64,000 nt of DNA from Geobacillus sp. 46C-IIa (lineage in GTDB: Bacteria > Bacillota > Bacilli > Bacillales > Anoxybacillaceae): positions 310,001 to 374,000 of the forward strand of contig NZ_CP061474.1 of NCBI RefSeq assembly GCF_014679505.1, written 5' to 3'. Below, piece after piece: positions 57,202-64,000 of the stretch. Every line of letters begins with the position of its first letter. Positions within the stretch are counted from its first letter, which is position 1. Position numbers and translations under genes: made by a program. The notes below the pieces were generated by a model, which worked only from the letters and a program-made list of their open reading frames with translations, was not told the DNA's origin and did no database searches.

Positions 57202-58286
57202 ACGTTTCCTCTCACTTTCTTCACAACATATGTGATGCCTGCCAGACAAGGAATCCATATATAGAGAAAATAAAAGCCGACTCTGTTTAAAATGGTGTTA
57301 ATGAAGTCAACTTCTTTGCGGTCATGAATGAGCAACGTGCTGAAAAAACAAATGGTTGCAATGACGAGCAACGCAGTTTTTTGACGGATTGGAAAAAGCT
57401 GTTTGCATATACGTGAAGAACACCATAATCCTAAGCAGACGTTCGGCAAAATAATCAGCAGCCAGTTGGCGATGCCGATGTATTCGAAGCGTTCAACGAA
57501 TGGTAATTCCACTATTTTCCACATCGTTAACGTCGGCCAAATTTGCTGCTGCAGTTGTTTTTCGCTAAAATATGCCAACGTCAATACGGTAAGCAACGCA
57601 TAAAACAATGTCGTCGTCAATAAGGCGGCATGTGCCCATTTGGCGGACTGGGTTCCGCGCTTGATAAAAGGGTAAAAAAGCAAAATCGTTTCGTATCCGA
57701 GCATTGTCAATGTCATTTGTTTCGCCGCCTTCACAATGTTTGAAGGGGGATGATCCAATATCGGAAGCAGCTGGTAAAAGTCAGTGTAATCAAGGACAAA
57801 CCAAAAGGTAAACAATAAATAGCTCGGAATGATCAAGCCAAAAAAGCAAATGCCGACAACGACCCGGAATCCGCCAACGGTAATGTATAGACAAAGAAGC
57901 AAAAATGCGAGTGAAAATTCCCATGTTTTCAAGTAAGGAAACATCCATACTTGAATCACTTCGATATATGTGCGCAGAACGACAAAGGCCATAGCGGCAA
58001 AGTAAAGGGCAAGCAATGACGAAAGGGCTCCTCCGGCCCAGCGGCCGAAAAGGCGCTGATGAAGGAGGAGAAAATCGCCATCTGCCTGTTGCAACAGCCA
58101 GTATAGCACGATGAGAATAAGATGGGACGAAGCGCCGGCAAGCAGGACGGAAATCCAGGCATCATGTCCGGCTGTTTTCGCGATGACCCGCTGAAATCCG
58201 AGCACTCCGATACCGATTTGCATGGACATGATTACAAAAAAGGTCATGAAAGGTGAAACTTGTAGGCGTTCGGCAACAGAAGCCAT
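57198..58286 (-). CDS. Spore germination permease, GerAB/GerKB family
   Basis: 362 residues, ATG 58286. Ten membrane helices (FMTFFVIMSMQIGIGVLGFQRV, AFLLLCLYITVGGFRVVVGI and others) of the amino-acid-permease-like GerAB group. Part of a nutrient receptor that binds a germinant. Middle gene of the operon; 21 bases after the GerAA-type gene. Confidence 0.92.
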   Translation of the reverse strand: MASVAERLQVSPFMTFFVIMSMQIGIGVLGFQRVIAKTAGHDAWISVLLAGASSHLILIVLYWLLQQADGDFLLLHQRLFGRWAGGALSSLLALYFAAMAFVVLRTYIEVIQVWMFPYLKTWEFSLAFLLLCLYITVGGFRVVVGICFFGLIIPSYLLFTFWFVLDYTDFYQLLPILDHPPSNIVKAAKQMTLTMLGYETILLFYPFIKRGTQSAKWAHAALLTTTLFYALLTVLTLAYFSEKQLQQQIWPTLTMWKIVELPFVERFEYIGIANWLLIILPNVCLGLWCSSRICKQLFPIRQKTALLVIATICFFSTLLIHDRKEVDFINTILNRVGFYFLYIWIPCLAGITYVVKKVRGNV

Positions 58287-58307
58287 CGTCGTCCTCCTGT
58301 CGGTTTG

Positions 58308-59777
58308 TCATTCGTCGATGTCCCTTTTTTCTCTTGCCTTTTTCTGATCAAAGCGAATGGGCTGTTTGGTCCGCAATGTTTCCGGCCGTTTCGATTGGCT
58401 TGTAAACGGCAGGCGGATGAACGCGTCTTTTAAATCCCGCCAACGGGGCGGATACAAAGGGGCAAGGAACGGACGCCCGAGCGAAGTCAAGTAAAGCAGA
58501 TGGGTCATGACAATACAAAAACAAAAAGCAACGCCAAGCAACCCCCACATCTCGGCGAACAGGATAAAGGGAAAACGCATCAAGCGAATCGTGTTCCCGA
58601 TTTTATAAACCGGGGTAGTAAAAGAAGCCAGTGCGGCGAGCGCCACTAAGATGAGCAAAACATTGCTTGTCAAACCGGCTTCAACGGAAGCTGTTCCAAT
58701 AACAATTCCGCCGACGATCCCGATCGTTTGGCCGACTTTCGTCGGGAGCCGCGCCCCGGCCTCCCTCAATAGCTCAATCGTTAGCTCGAGAAACAACACT
58801 TCCAAAATGGGCGGGAACGGAATTTCCCTTCTCGATGTAATCAAAGTGCCGAGTAAATCTTTTGGAATCAGTTCGTAATGATAGTTCAACGTCGCTACAT
58901 AGATCGGCGTGATCAAAATGGAAAAGGTGACCGAAAACAGGCGGATGAGACGGAAAAACGATGCGATCGTCCAACTGAGAAAATAGTCTTCAAAAGATGA
59001 AAAAAATTCAACTAACGTCGTTGGACCGATCAACACGTGCGGAGATCCATCCACCATAATCGCTACTTTTCCTTCGGCCAGCACGGCAGCGACTCGGTCC
59101 GGGCGCTCCGTATCGAGCAGCTGCGGAAAGGGGGAGTGCCGATTGTCCGAAATAATTTGCACGATATAAGAGCTGTCGATCATCTCGTCAAATTCCACTT
59201 GCTCGATGCGCTGAAGAACCGTTTGGACGTTGTCGGGATTAGCAATGCCATCAATGTACACAACGGCGATTTTCGTTTTCGACAGCGTTCCGACGCTTGT
59301 CATTTTGACCGTCAAACGGTCGATCGGAATTCGTTTGCGCAATAAGTACAAATTCGTTTCCAACGATTCAATAAACGACTCTTTCGGACCGACGACGCTA
59401 AATTCCACTTCGGGGATCGTGAGTGTCCGTTCCAATGTTTTTTGCGCCTTTACGAGCAGCCCGGTTTCGTCCGTTTCATGAAGACGGATGAATAAATATC
59501 CCTCGAGCAATTTTTCCTTCACATCATTTGGGTCGCTGGAAATATATGCGTCGTCGATCGGAAGAACTTGGCGTATATCTTCTAACGATGAAAACGGACA
59601 ATGAAACAAGTAAGGGAAAATCGAACGAACGACAGTTTCCATATTAATCATCGGTTCGACATACGACACCCATAGATAGAGACCGGATGTGTCGTTCCGG
59701 TACACTTTCGTTTGGAAGTCCATCGAGCTCGCTAATGTTTGCAGTGTCGCCCATACGGATGGCGGTGGAGCTGTCAT
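58308..59777 (-). CDS. Spore germination protein, GerAA/GerKA family
   Basis: 489 residues, ATG 59777 behind GGGGGAGAAGG. Large soluble N-domain (GYLFIRLHETDET, TLTIPEVEFSVVGPKESFIESL) and five or so membrane helices, with TSRREIPFPPILEVLFLELT and GIVGGIVIGTASVEAGL blocks of the family. First gene of the receptor operon; likely sigma-G controlled, although no clear sigma-G box was found. Confidence 0.93.
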   Translation of the reverse strand: MTAPPPSVWATLQTLASSMDFQTKVYRNDTSGLYLWVSYVEPMINMETVVRSIFPYLFHCPFSSLEDIRQVLPIDDAYISSDPNDVKEKLLEGYLFIRLHETDETGLLVKAQKTLERTLTIPEVEFSVVGPKESFIESLETNLYLLRKRIPIDRLTVKMTSVGTLSKTKIAVVYIDGIANPDNVQTVLQRIEQVEFDEMIDSSYIVQIISDNRHSPFPQLLDTERPDRVAAVLAEGKVAIMVDGSPHVLIGPTTLVEFFSSFEDYFLSWTIASFFRLIRLFSVTFSILITPIYVATLNYHYELIPKDLLGTLITSRREIPFPPILEVLFLELTIELLREAGARLPTKVGQTIGIVGGIVIGTASVEAGLTSNVLLILVALAALASFTTPVYKIGNTIRLMRFPFILFAEMWGLLGVAFCFCIVMTHLLYLTSLGRPFLAPLYPPRWRDLKDAFIRLPFTSQSKRPETLRTKQPIRFDQKKAREKRDIDE

Positions 59778-59817
59778 CCTTCTCCCCCTTTGTGTTGAGA
59801 CTTTCTGATTGTCAGAC

Positions 59818-59855
59818 GAGAAAGAGGATGTCCGCGCGTACTAGAGGACATCCTC
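59818..59855 (-). terminator. Terminator of coat-protein genes
   Basis: GAGGATGTCC (59824-59833) pairs with GGACATCCTC (59846-59855); on the minus strand it is followed by TTTCTC. Confidence 0.75.
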
Positions 59856-59866
59856 GCTTGCTTCCT

Positions 59867-60202
59867 TCACTGCAGGTGGTTTCCTTGATAAGGAAACTGG
59901 CTGGTATACCCTTGGAACTGTTGGTACGTTTGCTGGAGCTTTTGCAGATCGGCCGCTTCGAGCTTGTACCAGCCTTTTTTGAACATTAAATTGTACAGAT
60001 CGCGCTGGCAGTTTTGCGTTTCTATAAAAATGTTCATTATATCTTGGTATAACGGTTGGTTGCTCGCCTCATGCAAAAACACGCTGTAAGAGAGCGTCAT
60101 ATATTTTTCCGTCGTCAACATATCGTTCAAAAAGTCGCGCTCATTCATTTGTGGTGTTTTCGGCACTTGCGTTTCCGGGTTTTGCACTTGTCTTGTGTTC
60201 AT
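59867..60202 (-). CDS. Spore coat protein, CotF-like
   Basis: 111 residues, ATG 60202. MNERDFLNDMLTTEKYMTLSYSVFLHEASNQPLY is the CotF-type helical pair (given as parts: NDMLTTEKYMTLSY); then TQNCQRDLYNLMFKKGWYKLEA. Four-helix, ferritin-like coat protein. Gln/Pro-rich termini. Second gene of a two-gene coat operon. Confidence 0.85.
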   Translation of the reverse strand: MNTRQVQNPETQVPKTPQMNERDFLNDMLTTEKYMTLSYSVFLHEASNQPLYQDIMNIFIETQNCQRDLYNLMFKKGWYKLEAADLQKLQQTYQQFQGYTSQFPYQGNHLQ

Positions 60203-60217
60203 GCGGCTTTCCTCCTT

Positions 60218-60475
60218 TTACATGACCGGCGGTTGCGGCGGGTTTTGCAAATGGCGCAAAATCATGTTGTAATGGCGCTGGTGCATTTGCCCGGCGCGCT
60301 CGATCGCTTGCACCACCTCGGGATCGCGGCATTGCGAGGCGAAAAAGTGCGCCTTTTTCGCCGCGAGCAAGTTCCATGACATCATATCGGAAAAATACAT
60401 GGCGTCTTTTGAGGACACCATTTGCGGCGGCTGCGGCATCGCCGCTTGCGGGTTCATTTGCGGTTGTTGCTGCAT
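60218..60475 (-). CDS. Small spore coat-associated protein, CotF-related
   Basis: 85 residues, ATG 60475. Met/Gln/Pro-rich start (MQQQPQMNPQAAMPQPPQM), helical middle DMMSWNLLAAKKAHFFASQ and QMHQRHYNMILRHL. Shape resembles half of a CotF domain; partner of the next gene, 15 bases on. Confidence 0.75.
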   Translation of the reverse strand: MQQQPQMNPQAAMPQPPQMVSSKDAMYFSDMMSWNLLAAKKAHFFASQCRDPEVVQAIERAGQMHQRHYNMILRHLQNPPQPPVM

Positions 60476-60589
60476 CGTTTGTCGCTCCTTTCACTCATTG
60501 TTCGCTTGTAGATTGTCCAGCGAGTGGAAAATTATACACAAATAAAAAATAAACAGCAGGGAAAAAACATATTCAATGGAGCGAAAACA

Positions 60590-60598
60590 TGGTACAAT
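60590..60598 (+). promoter_or_regulatory. Extended -10 promoter of fadM
   Basis: TGGTACAAT at 60590-60598; -35 poor. Confidence 0.45.
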
Positions 60599-60639
60599 AA
60601 GGATAGTGAATGCGTTTCCATACAAGGGGGCTTACAACT

Positions 60640-61557
60640 GTGGAGCAGCTGATGCGAGACTTTTTCTTGTTCCTGTCGAAAAATAAAACGTTGACAAAGT
60701 TGGCGAAGCAATACGGCCTCCGCTTCGGCGCTTCAAGATTTGTCGCCGGCGAAACGATTGATGAAGCGGTGCGCGTCATCCGCCAGCTGAACGAAAAAGG
60801 GTTGGCCGTCACGGTCGACTACTTAGGGGAATTTGTGGACAATGAGCGGGAAGCAAACGAGATGGCGAGGCACTGTCTTGAGGCGATTGAGGCGATCAGC
60901 CGGGAAAAATTAAACTCGCAGCTGTCGTTGAAAATGACATCGATGGGGCTTGATATTTCCGATGACCTTGTGATGCGCAATATGCGCCGCATTTTAGAGG
61001 CAGCGAAACAGCGCGGCGTATTTGTGACGATTGACATGGAAGATTACTCGCGCTGTCAAAAGACGCTCGATATTTTTAAGCGGTTGAAAACAGAGTACGA
61101 TAACGTCGGCACGGTGCTGCAGGCGTATTTATACCGGACGGAAAAAGATATTGACGATTTAAAGCCATACCGCCCGAACTTGCGGCTCGTCAAAGGGGCG
61201 TACAAAGAATCGCCGGAAGTGGCGTTCCCGGACAAAAAGGATGTGGATGAGAACTTTAAAAAGATCATTAAACAGCATTTGCTGAACGGCAACTATACAG
61301 CGGTGGCGACGCATGACGACGCCATCATTGAATACACGAAGCAGCTTGTCAAGGAATACAACATTCCAAACAGCCAATTCGAGTTTCAAATGCTGTACGG
61401 CATCCGCCCGGAGCGTCAAATCGAGTTGGCGCGCGAAGGGTATACGATGCGCGTGTACGTCCCGTATGGCACGGACTGGTACGGCTATTTTATGCGCCGG
61501 CTGGCTGAGCGCCCGGCCAATGTGGCGTTCGTCTTAAAAGGGATGATCCGGAAGTAG
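60640..61557 (+). CDS. fadM: Proline dehydrogenase (PutB/FadM type)
   Basis: 305 residues from GTG 60640 (AAGGGGG eight bases before); codons from 60610 are upstream of the binding site. FAD TIM barrel: KMTSMGLDISDDLVM, VTIDMEDYSRCQKTLDI, LRLVKGAYKESPEVAFP, and GIRPERQIELAREGYTMRVYVPYG near the C-terminus. Oxidises proline to pyrroline-5-carboxylate. In Bacillus the homologue (yusM/fadM) sits beside fadN, as here. Confidence 0.92.
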   Translation: MEQLMRDFFLFLSKNKTLTKLAKQYGLRFGASRFVAGETIDEAVRVIRQLNEKGLAVTVDYLGEFVDNEREANEMARHCLEAIEAISREKLNSQLSLKMTSMGLDISDDLVMRNMRRILEAAKQRGVFVTIDMEDYSRCQKTLDIFKRLKTEYDNVGTVLQAYLYRTEKDIDDLKPYRPNLRLVKGAYKESPEVAFPDKKDVDENFKKIIKQHLLNGNYTAVATHDDAIIEYTKQLVKEYNIPNSQFEFQMLYGIRPERQIELAREGYTMRVYVPYGTDWYGYFMRRLAERPANVAFVLKGMIRK

Positions 61558-61563
61558 GGGGGA

Positions 61564-61590
61564 GAGCGGCGGCAGCGCCGCCTCCGCTTT
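61564..61590 (+). terminator. GC-rich hairpin after fadM
   Basis: GGCGGC (61568-61573), loop AGC, GCCGCC (61577-61582), followed by weak T-run CTTTC. A second stem ACGCC/GGCGT lies at 61624-61652 and may end yuzL. Confidence 0.5.
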
Positions 61591-61645
61591 CAAGGCCGGC
61601 TTGGGTGACCGTTGCGAATCAGCGGAGACGAAACGCCAGCGGCGT

Positions 61646-61795
61646 TTAGTCTCCTTGCATATGATGCTTTTTGTACTGCTGGTTTTGGCTTGTCCGCTTG
61701 CCGCCGCCGTCCGCCTCAACCGTCGGGCCGGCGTTTCCTTTCACGCTGGCTGCGCTGACGCCGCCTTTGGACGGATTTTTTTTCACCCGAGCCAT
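61646..61795 (-). CDS. yuzL: YuzL-family small protein
   Basis: 49 residues, minus-strand ATG at 61793-61795 behind GGAGGTGAAG. MARVKKNPSKGGVSAASVKG, then NAGPTVEADGGGKRTSQNQQ: the YuzL family, found between yusM and fadN homologues in Bacillus and thought to be a small spore-type protein. Missed by simple frame scans because of size. Confidence 0.8.
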   Translation of the reverse strand: MARVKKNPSKGGVSAASVKGNAGPTVEADGGGKRTSQNQQYKKHHMQGD

Positions 61796-61947
61796 CGCCT
61801 TCACCTCCTTTTCCTAGTATGAACAAAAACCGGGCCGCGATGTGGGAAAAATGTGCGGCAAATATATTGCGAAAATTACCAACATACTATATATTTAAGT
61901 ATAGAGAACGTTTTCACTTTTTCACTTTTATTTTTTTCGCCAGAAAA

Positions 61948-61965
61948 TGAATGATCATTCATTCA
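61948..61965. promoter_or_regulatory. FadR (YsiA-type) operator of fadN
   Basis: TGAATGATCATTCATTCA: perfect 7-bp arms TGAATGA / TCATTCA around TCAT, matching the Bacillus TetR-type FadR site TGAATGAMTARTCATTCA except in the centre. 22 bases before the fadN start, so it represses fadN until long-chain acyl-CoA binds FadR. Confidence 0.75.
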
Positions 61966-61987
61966 ATGGTGTGAGGGGGGAACCGAA

Positions 61988-64000
61988 ATGGCAAAACGCA
62001 TTCGGCGCGTTGCGGTGCTAGGGTCCGGCGTCATGGGCTCGGGCATTGCTGCCCATTTGGCGAACGTCGGCATTCCAACGCTGCTGTTGGACATCGTGCC
62101 GCGGGAATTGACGAAAGAGGAAGAAGCAAAAGGTTGGACGCTCGAGCATAAGCAAGTGCGCAACCGCCTTGCCAATCAGGCGCTCAAGCGGCTGCTCAAG
62201 CAAAAACCGGCGCCGCTTATGGCGAAAGACAACATCGCGCTCATCGAGACGGGCAACTTCGAGGATGACTTCCACCGGCTCGCGGAAGTCGATTGGATCA
62301 TTGAAGTGGTCGTGGAAAACTTGGATGTCAAACGAAGCGTCTTCGCCCGCGTGGATGAAGTGCGGACGCCGGGGACGATCGTCAGCTCGAATACGTCCGG
62401 CATTTCGATCGCGGCCATGGCGGAAGGACGTTCCGAGGACTTTCAAAAGCATTTTTTAGGCACGCACTTTTTCAACCCGCCGCGCTATTTAAAGCTGCTT
62501 GAAATCATTCCGACTGAGCAGACAGACCCGGATATCGTCGCCTACATGAAAACGTTTGCTGAGGAGGTGCTCGGCAAGGGCGTCGTCATGGCGAAAGATA
62601 CGCCAAACTTTATCGCCAACCGGATCGGCACGTACGGACTGCTTATCACCGTCCGGGAGATGATGGAAGGCGGCTATAGCGTCGGTGAAGTCGATTCGGT
62701 CACCGGGCCGCTCATCGGACGGCCGAAAAGCGCGACATTCCGCACGCTTGACGTTGTCGGGCTCGATACGTTTGTCCATGTTGCCAACAACGTGTATGAA
62801 AACGTTGAAGGAGAAGAAAAAGAGGCGTTTCGCGTGCCGGAGTTTATGAAGGCAATGCTTGACAACGGCTGGCTCGGCAGCAAATCCGGCCAAGGATTTT
62901 TCCTGAAACAGGGGAAAGACATTCTCGAGCTCAATTACGTCACAATGCAGTACGAACCGCGCAAAAAATTGGCCACTCCGGCGGTGGAGATGGCGAAGCA
63001 GGCAAAAGGCGCGTCCGCTAAGCTGCAAACGCTCGTCTATGCCGACGGCGACCGCGCTGGCACGCTCCTTTGGAGCATCATCGCGCCAACATTGCTGTAC
63101 ACCGCCCGCCTTGTCGGGGAGATCGCCGACGACATCGTCGCGATCGATCAGGCGATGAAGTGGGGGTTCGGCTGGGAGCAAGGCCCGTTTGAACTGTGGG
63201 ATGCGATCGGCCTTGAAAAATCGGTGCGCAAAATGCAGGCCGAGGGGCGCGACATTCCGGCATGGATTACGGACATGCTTGCGGATGGCGCCGGGGCGTT
63301 CTATAAAACGGAAAACGGCCAGCGGTTCTATTACGCGCCTGGCGGCTATAAAGTAGTGGAAGAAAGCGAAAAAACCGTTCATATCCGCCGGCTGAAAGAA
63401 ACGCGCGGCGTCATCAAGAAAAACGCCGGAGCAAGCCTCATCGACCTGGGCGATGACGTGGCGCTTTTGGAGTTCCATTCGCCAAACAACGCGATCGGTG
63501 CTGATATCGTCCAAATGATCAACGAAGCGCTTGATGAAGTGAACCGCAACTACAAAGGGCTGGTCATCGGCAACCAAGGGAAAAATTTCTGCGTCGGCGC
63601 GAACCTTGCGATGATGCTCATGGAAGCGCAAGACGAAAACTTCTTTGAACTCGAGCTGGCAGTCCGGCAGTTCCAGCAGGCGCTTCTTCAGATGAAATAC
63701 AATCCGAAGCCAGTCGTCGTCGCGCCGTTTGCCATGACGCTCGGCGGCGGGGCGGAAGTGAGCTTGGCGGCTTCGCGCATCCAGGCCGCAGCCGAGACGT
63801 ACATCGGGCTTGTCGAAGTGGGCGTCGGCTTGATTCCGGGCGGCGGCGGCAACAAGGAGCTGTACATCAAACGGTTGAACAGCCTGCCGAGCGGGGCGGA
63901 TGTCGACTATGTCAAAGTGGCGGCCAAAACGTTTGAAACGATCGCCATGGCGAAAGTGTCAACATCAGCGGCTGAAGCGCGCGAGCTTGGCTTTTTAAAT
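61988..64000 (+). CDS. fadN: 3-hydroxyacyl-CoA dehydrogenase / enoyl-CoA hydratase (partial)
   Basis: Starts at ATG 61988 behind GAGGGGGGAACC and runs off the window: 671 codons seen, while the B. subtilis protein has 789. Rossmann start VAVLGSGVMGSGIAAHLANVG, active-site loop GTHFFNPPRYLKLLE and NFIANRIGTYG (dehydrogenase), then in the C-terminal third a crotonase domain: ALLEFHSPNNAIGADIV, NQGKNFCVGANLAMM and AMTLGGGAEVSLAASR. Does hydration and oxidation in fatty-acid beta-oxidation. Expected to be followed by fadA and fadE. Confidence 0.95.
   Translation, partial: MAKRIRRVAVLGSGVMGSGIAAHLANVGIPTLLLDIVPRELTKEEEAKGWTLEHKQVRNRLANQALKRLLKQKPAPLMAKDNIALIETGNFEDDFHRLAEVDWIIEVVVENLDVKRSVFARVDEVRTPGTIVSSNTSGISIAAMAEGRSEDFQKHFLGTHFFNPPRYLKLLEIIPTEQTDPDIVAYMKTFAEEVLGKGVVMAKDTPNFIANRIGTYGLLITVREMMEGGYSVGEVDSVTGPLIGRPKSATFRTLDVVGLDTFVHVANNVYENVEGEEKEAFRVPEFMKAMLDNGWLGSKSGQGFFLKQGKDILELNYVTMQYEPRKKLATPAVEMAKQAKGASAKLQTLVYADGDRAGTLLWSIIAPTLLYTARLVGEIADDIVAIDQAMKWGFGWEQGPFELWDAIGLEKSVRKMQAEGRDIPAWITDMLADGAGAFYKTENGQRFYYAPGGYKVVEESEKTVHIRRLKETRGVIKKNAGASLIDLGDDVALLEFHSPNNAIGADIVQMINEALDEVNRNYKGLVIGNQGKNFCVGANLAMMLMEAQDENFFELELAVRQFQQALLQMKYNPKPVVVAPFAMTLGGGAEVSLAASRIQAAAETYIGLVEVGVGLIPGGGGNKELYIKRLNSLPSGADVDYVKVAAKTFETIAMAKVSTSAAEARELGFLN

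Overview
The window is a chromosome segment of a thermophilic, spore-forming member of the Bacillaceae, almost certainly Geobacillus or Parageobacillus. Evidence: a cggR-gap-pgk-tpiA-gpmI-eno cluster of Bacillus type, esterases that match the well-known G. stearothermophilus Est55 and Est30 enzymes, a tmRNA with the short tag GKQNYALAA, a gerA-type germination operon, CotF-like coat proteins, YuzL, and GC-rich core genes with AAGGAGG ribosome binding sites.

Layout. (1) 1-7.6 kb is the right-hand end of a prophage: a tail protein end, a very large GH18-type tail protein, an XhlA-like protein and holin, an amidase lysin with a SPOR domain, two related exported proteins, then a small accessory cassette with its own promoter. 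(2) 7.8-12.5 kb is an AT-rich accessory island bounded by imperfect 33-34 bp direct repeats. It carries a BcgI-like two-gene restriction-modification system, a convergent gene with a HEPN-like RX4H motif, a 490-bp insertion with perfect 5-bp target duplication and 15-bp terminal inverted repeats, and a small zinc-binding protein. (3) 12.7-28.8 kb is conserved core: sigL, a glutaredoxin-like gene, the CggR-controlled glycolytic operon, Est55, then secG-est30-rnr-smpB-ssrA (export, RNA decay and ribosome rescue). (4) 29-31 kb holds a coiled-coil protein with 60-bp tandem repeats and a DUF6230/DUF6114 membrane pair.

(5) 31.2-51 kb is a catabolic and transport block. A LysR gene diverges from hpaB-hpaD and hpaI-like-hpaG1-hpaG2-hpaF-hpaE, the meta-cleavage (homoprotocatechuate) route for 4-hydroxyphenylacetate, with a FadR-type GntR regulator and a five-gene branched-chain-type ABC importer probably bringing in the substrate. 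The flavin reductase hpaC is present twice: a copy killed by one amber codon after the importer, and an intact copy 5.2 kb further on, on the other side of a TAXI-type TRAP transporter operon. No hpaH hydratase is visible.

(6) 50.8-64 kb contains a single-domain thioredoxin-reductase-like protein with operator-like sites, a 33-aa zinc ribbon, a split pyruvate-kinase-like gene, bioD-bioA, two tiny aromatic/glycine-rich proteins, a gerKC/KB/KA-type operon, coat proteins, and fadM, yuzL and fadN (truncated by the window end) with a FadR operator. No CRISPR array, rRNA or tRNA gene was found. All functional calls are from reading motifs and remembered family features; no search was run.
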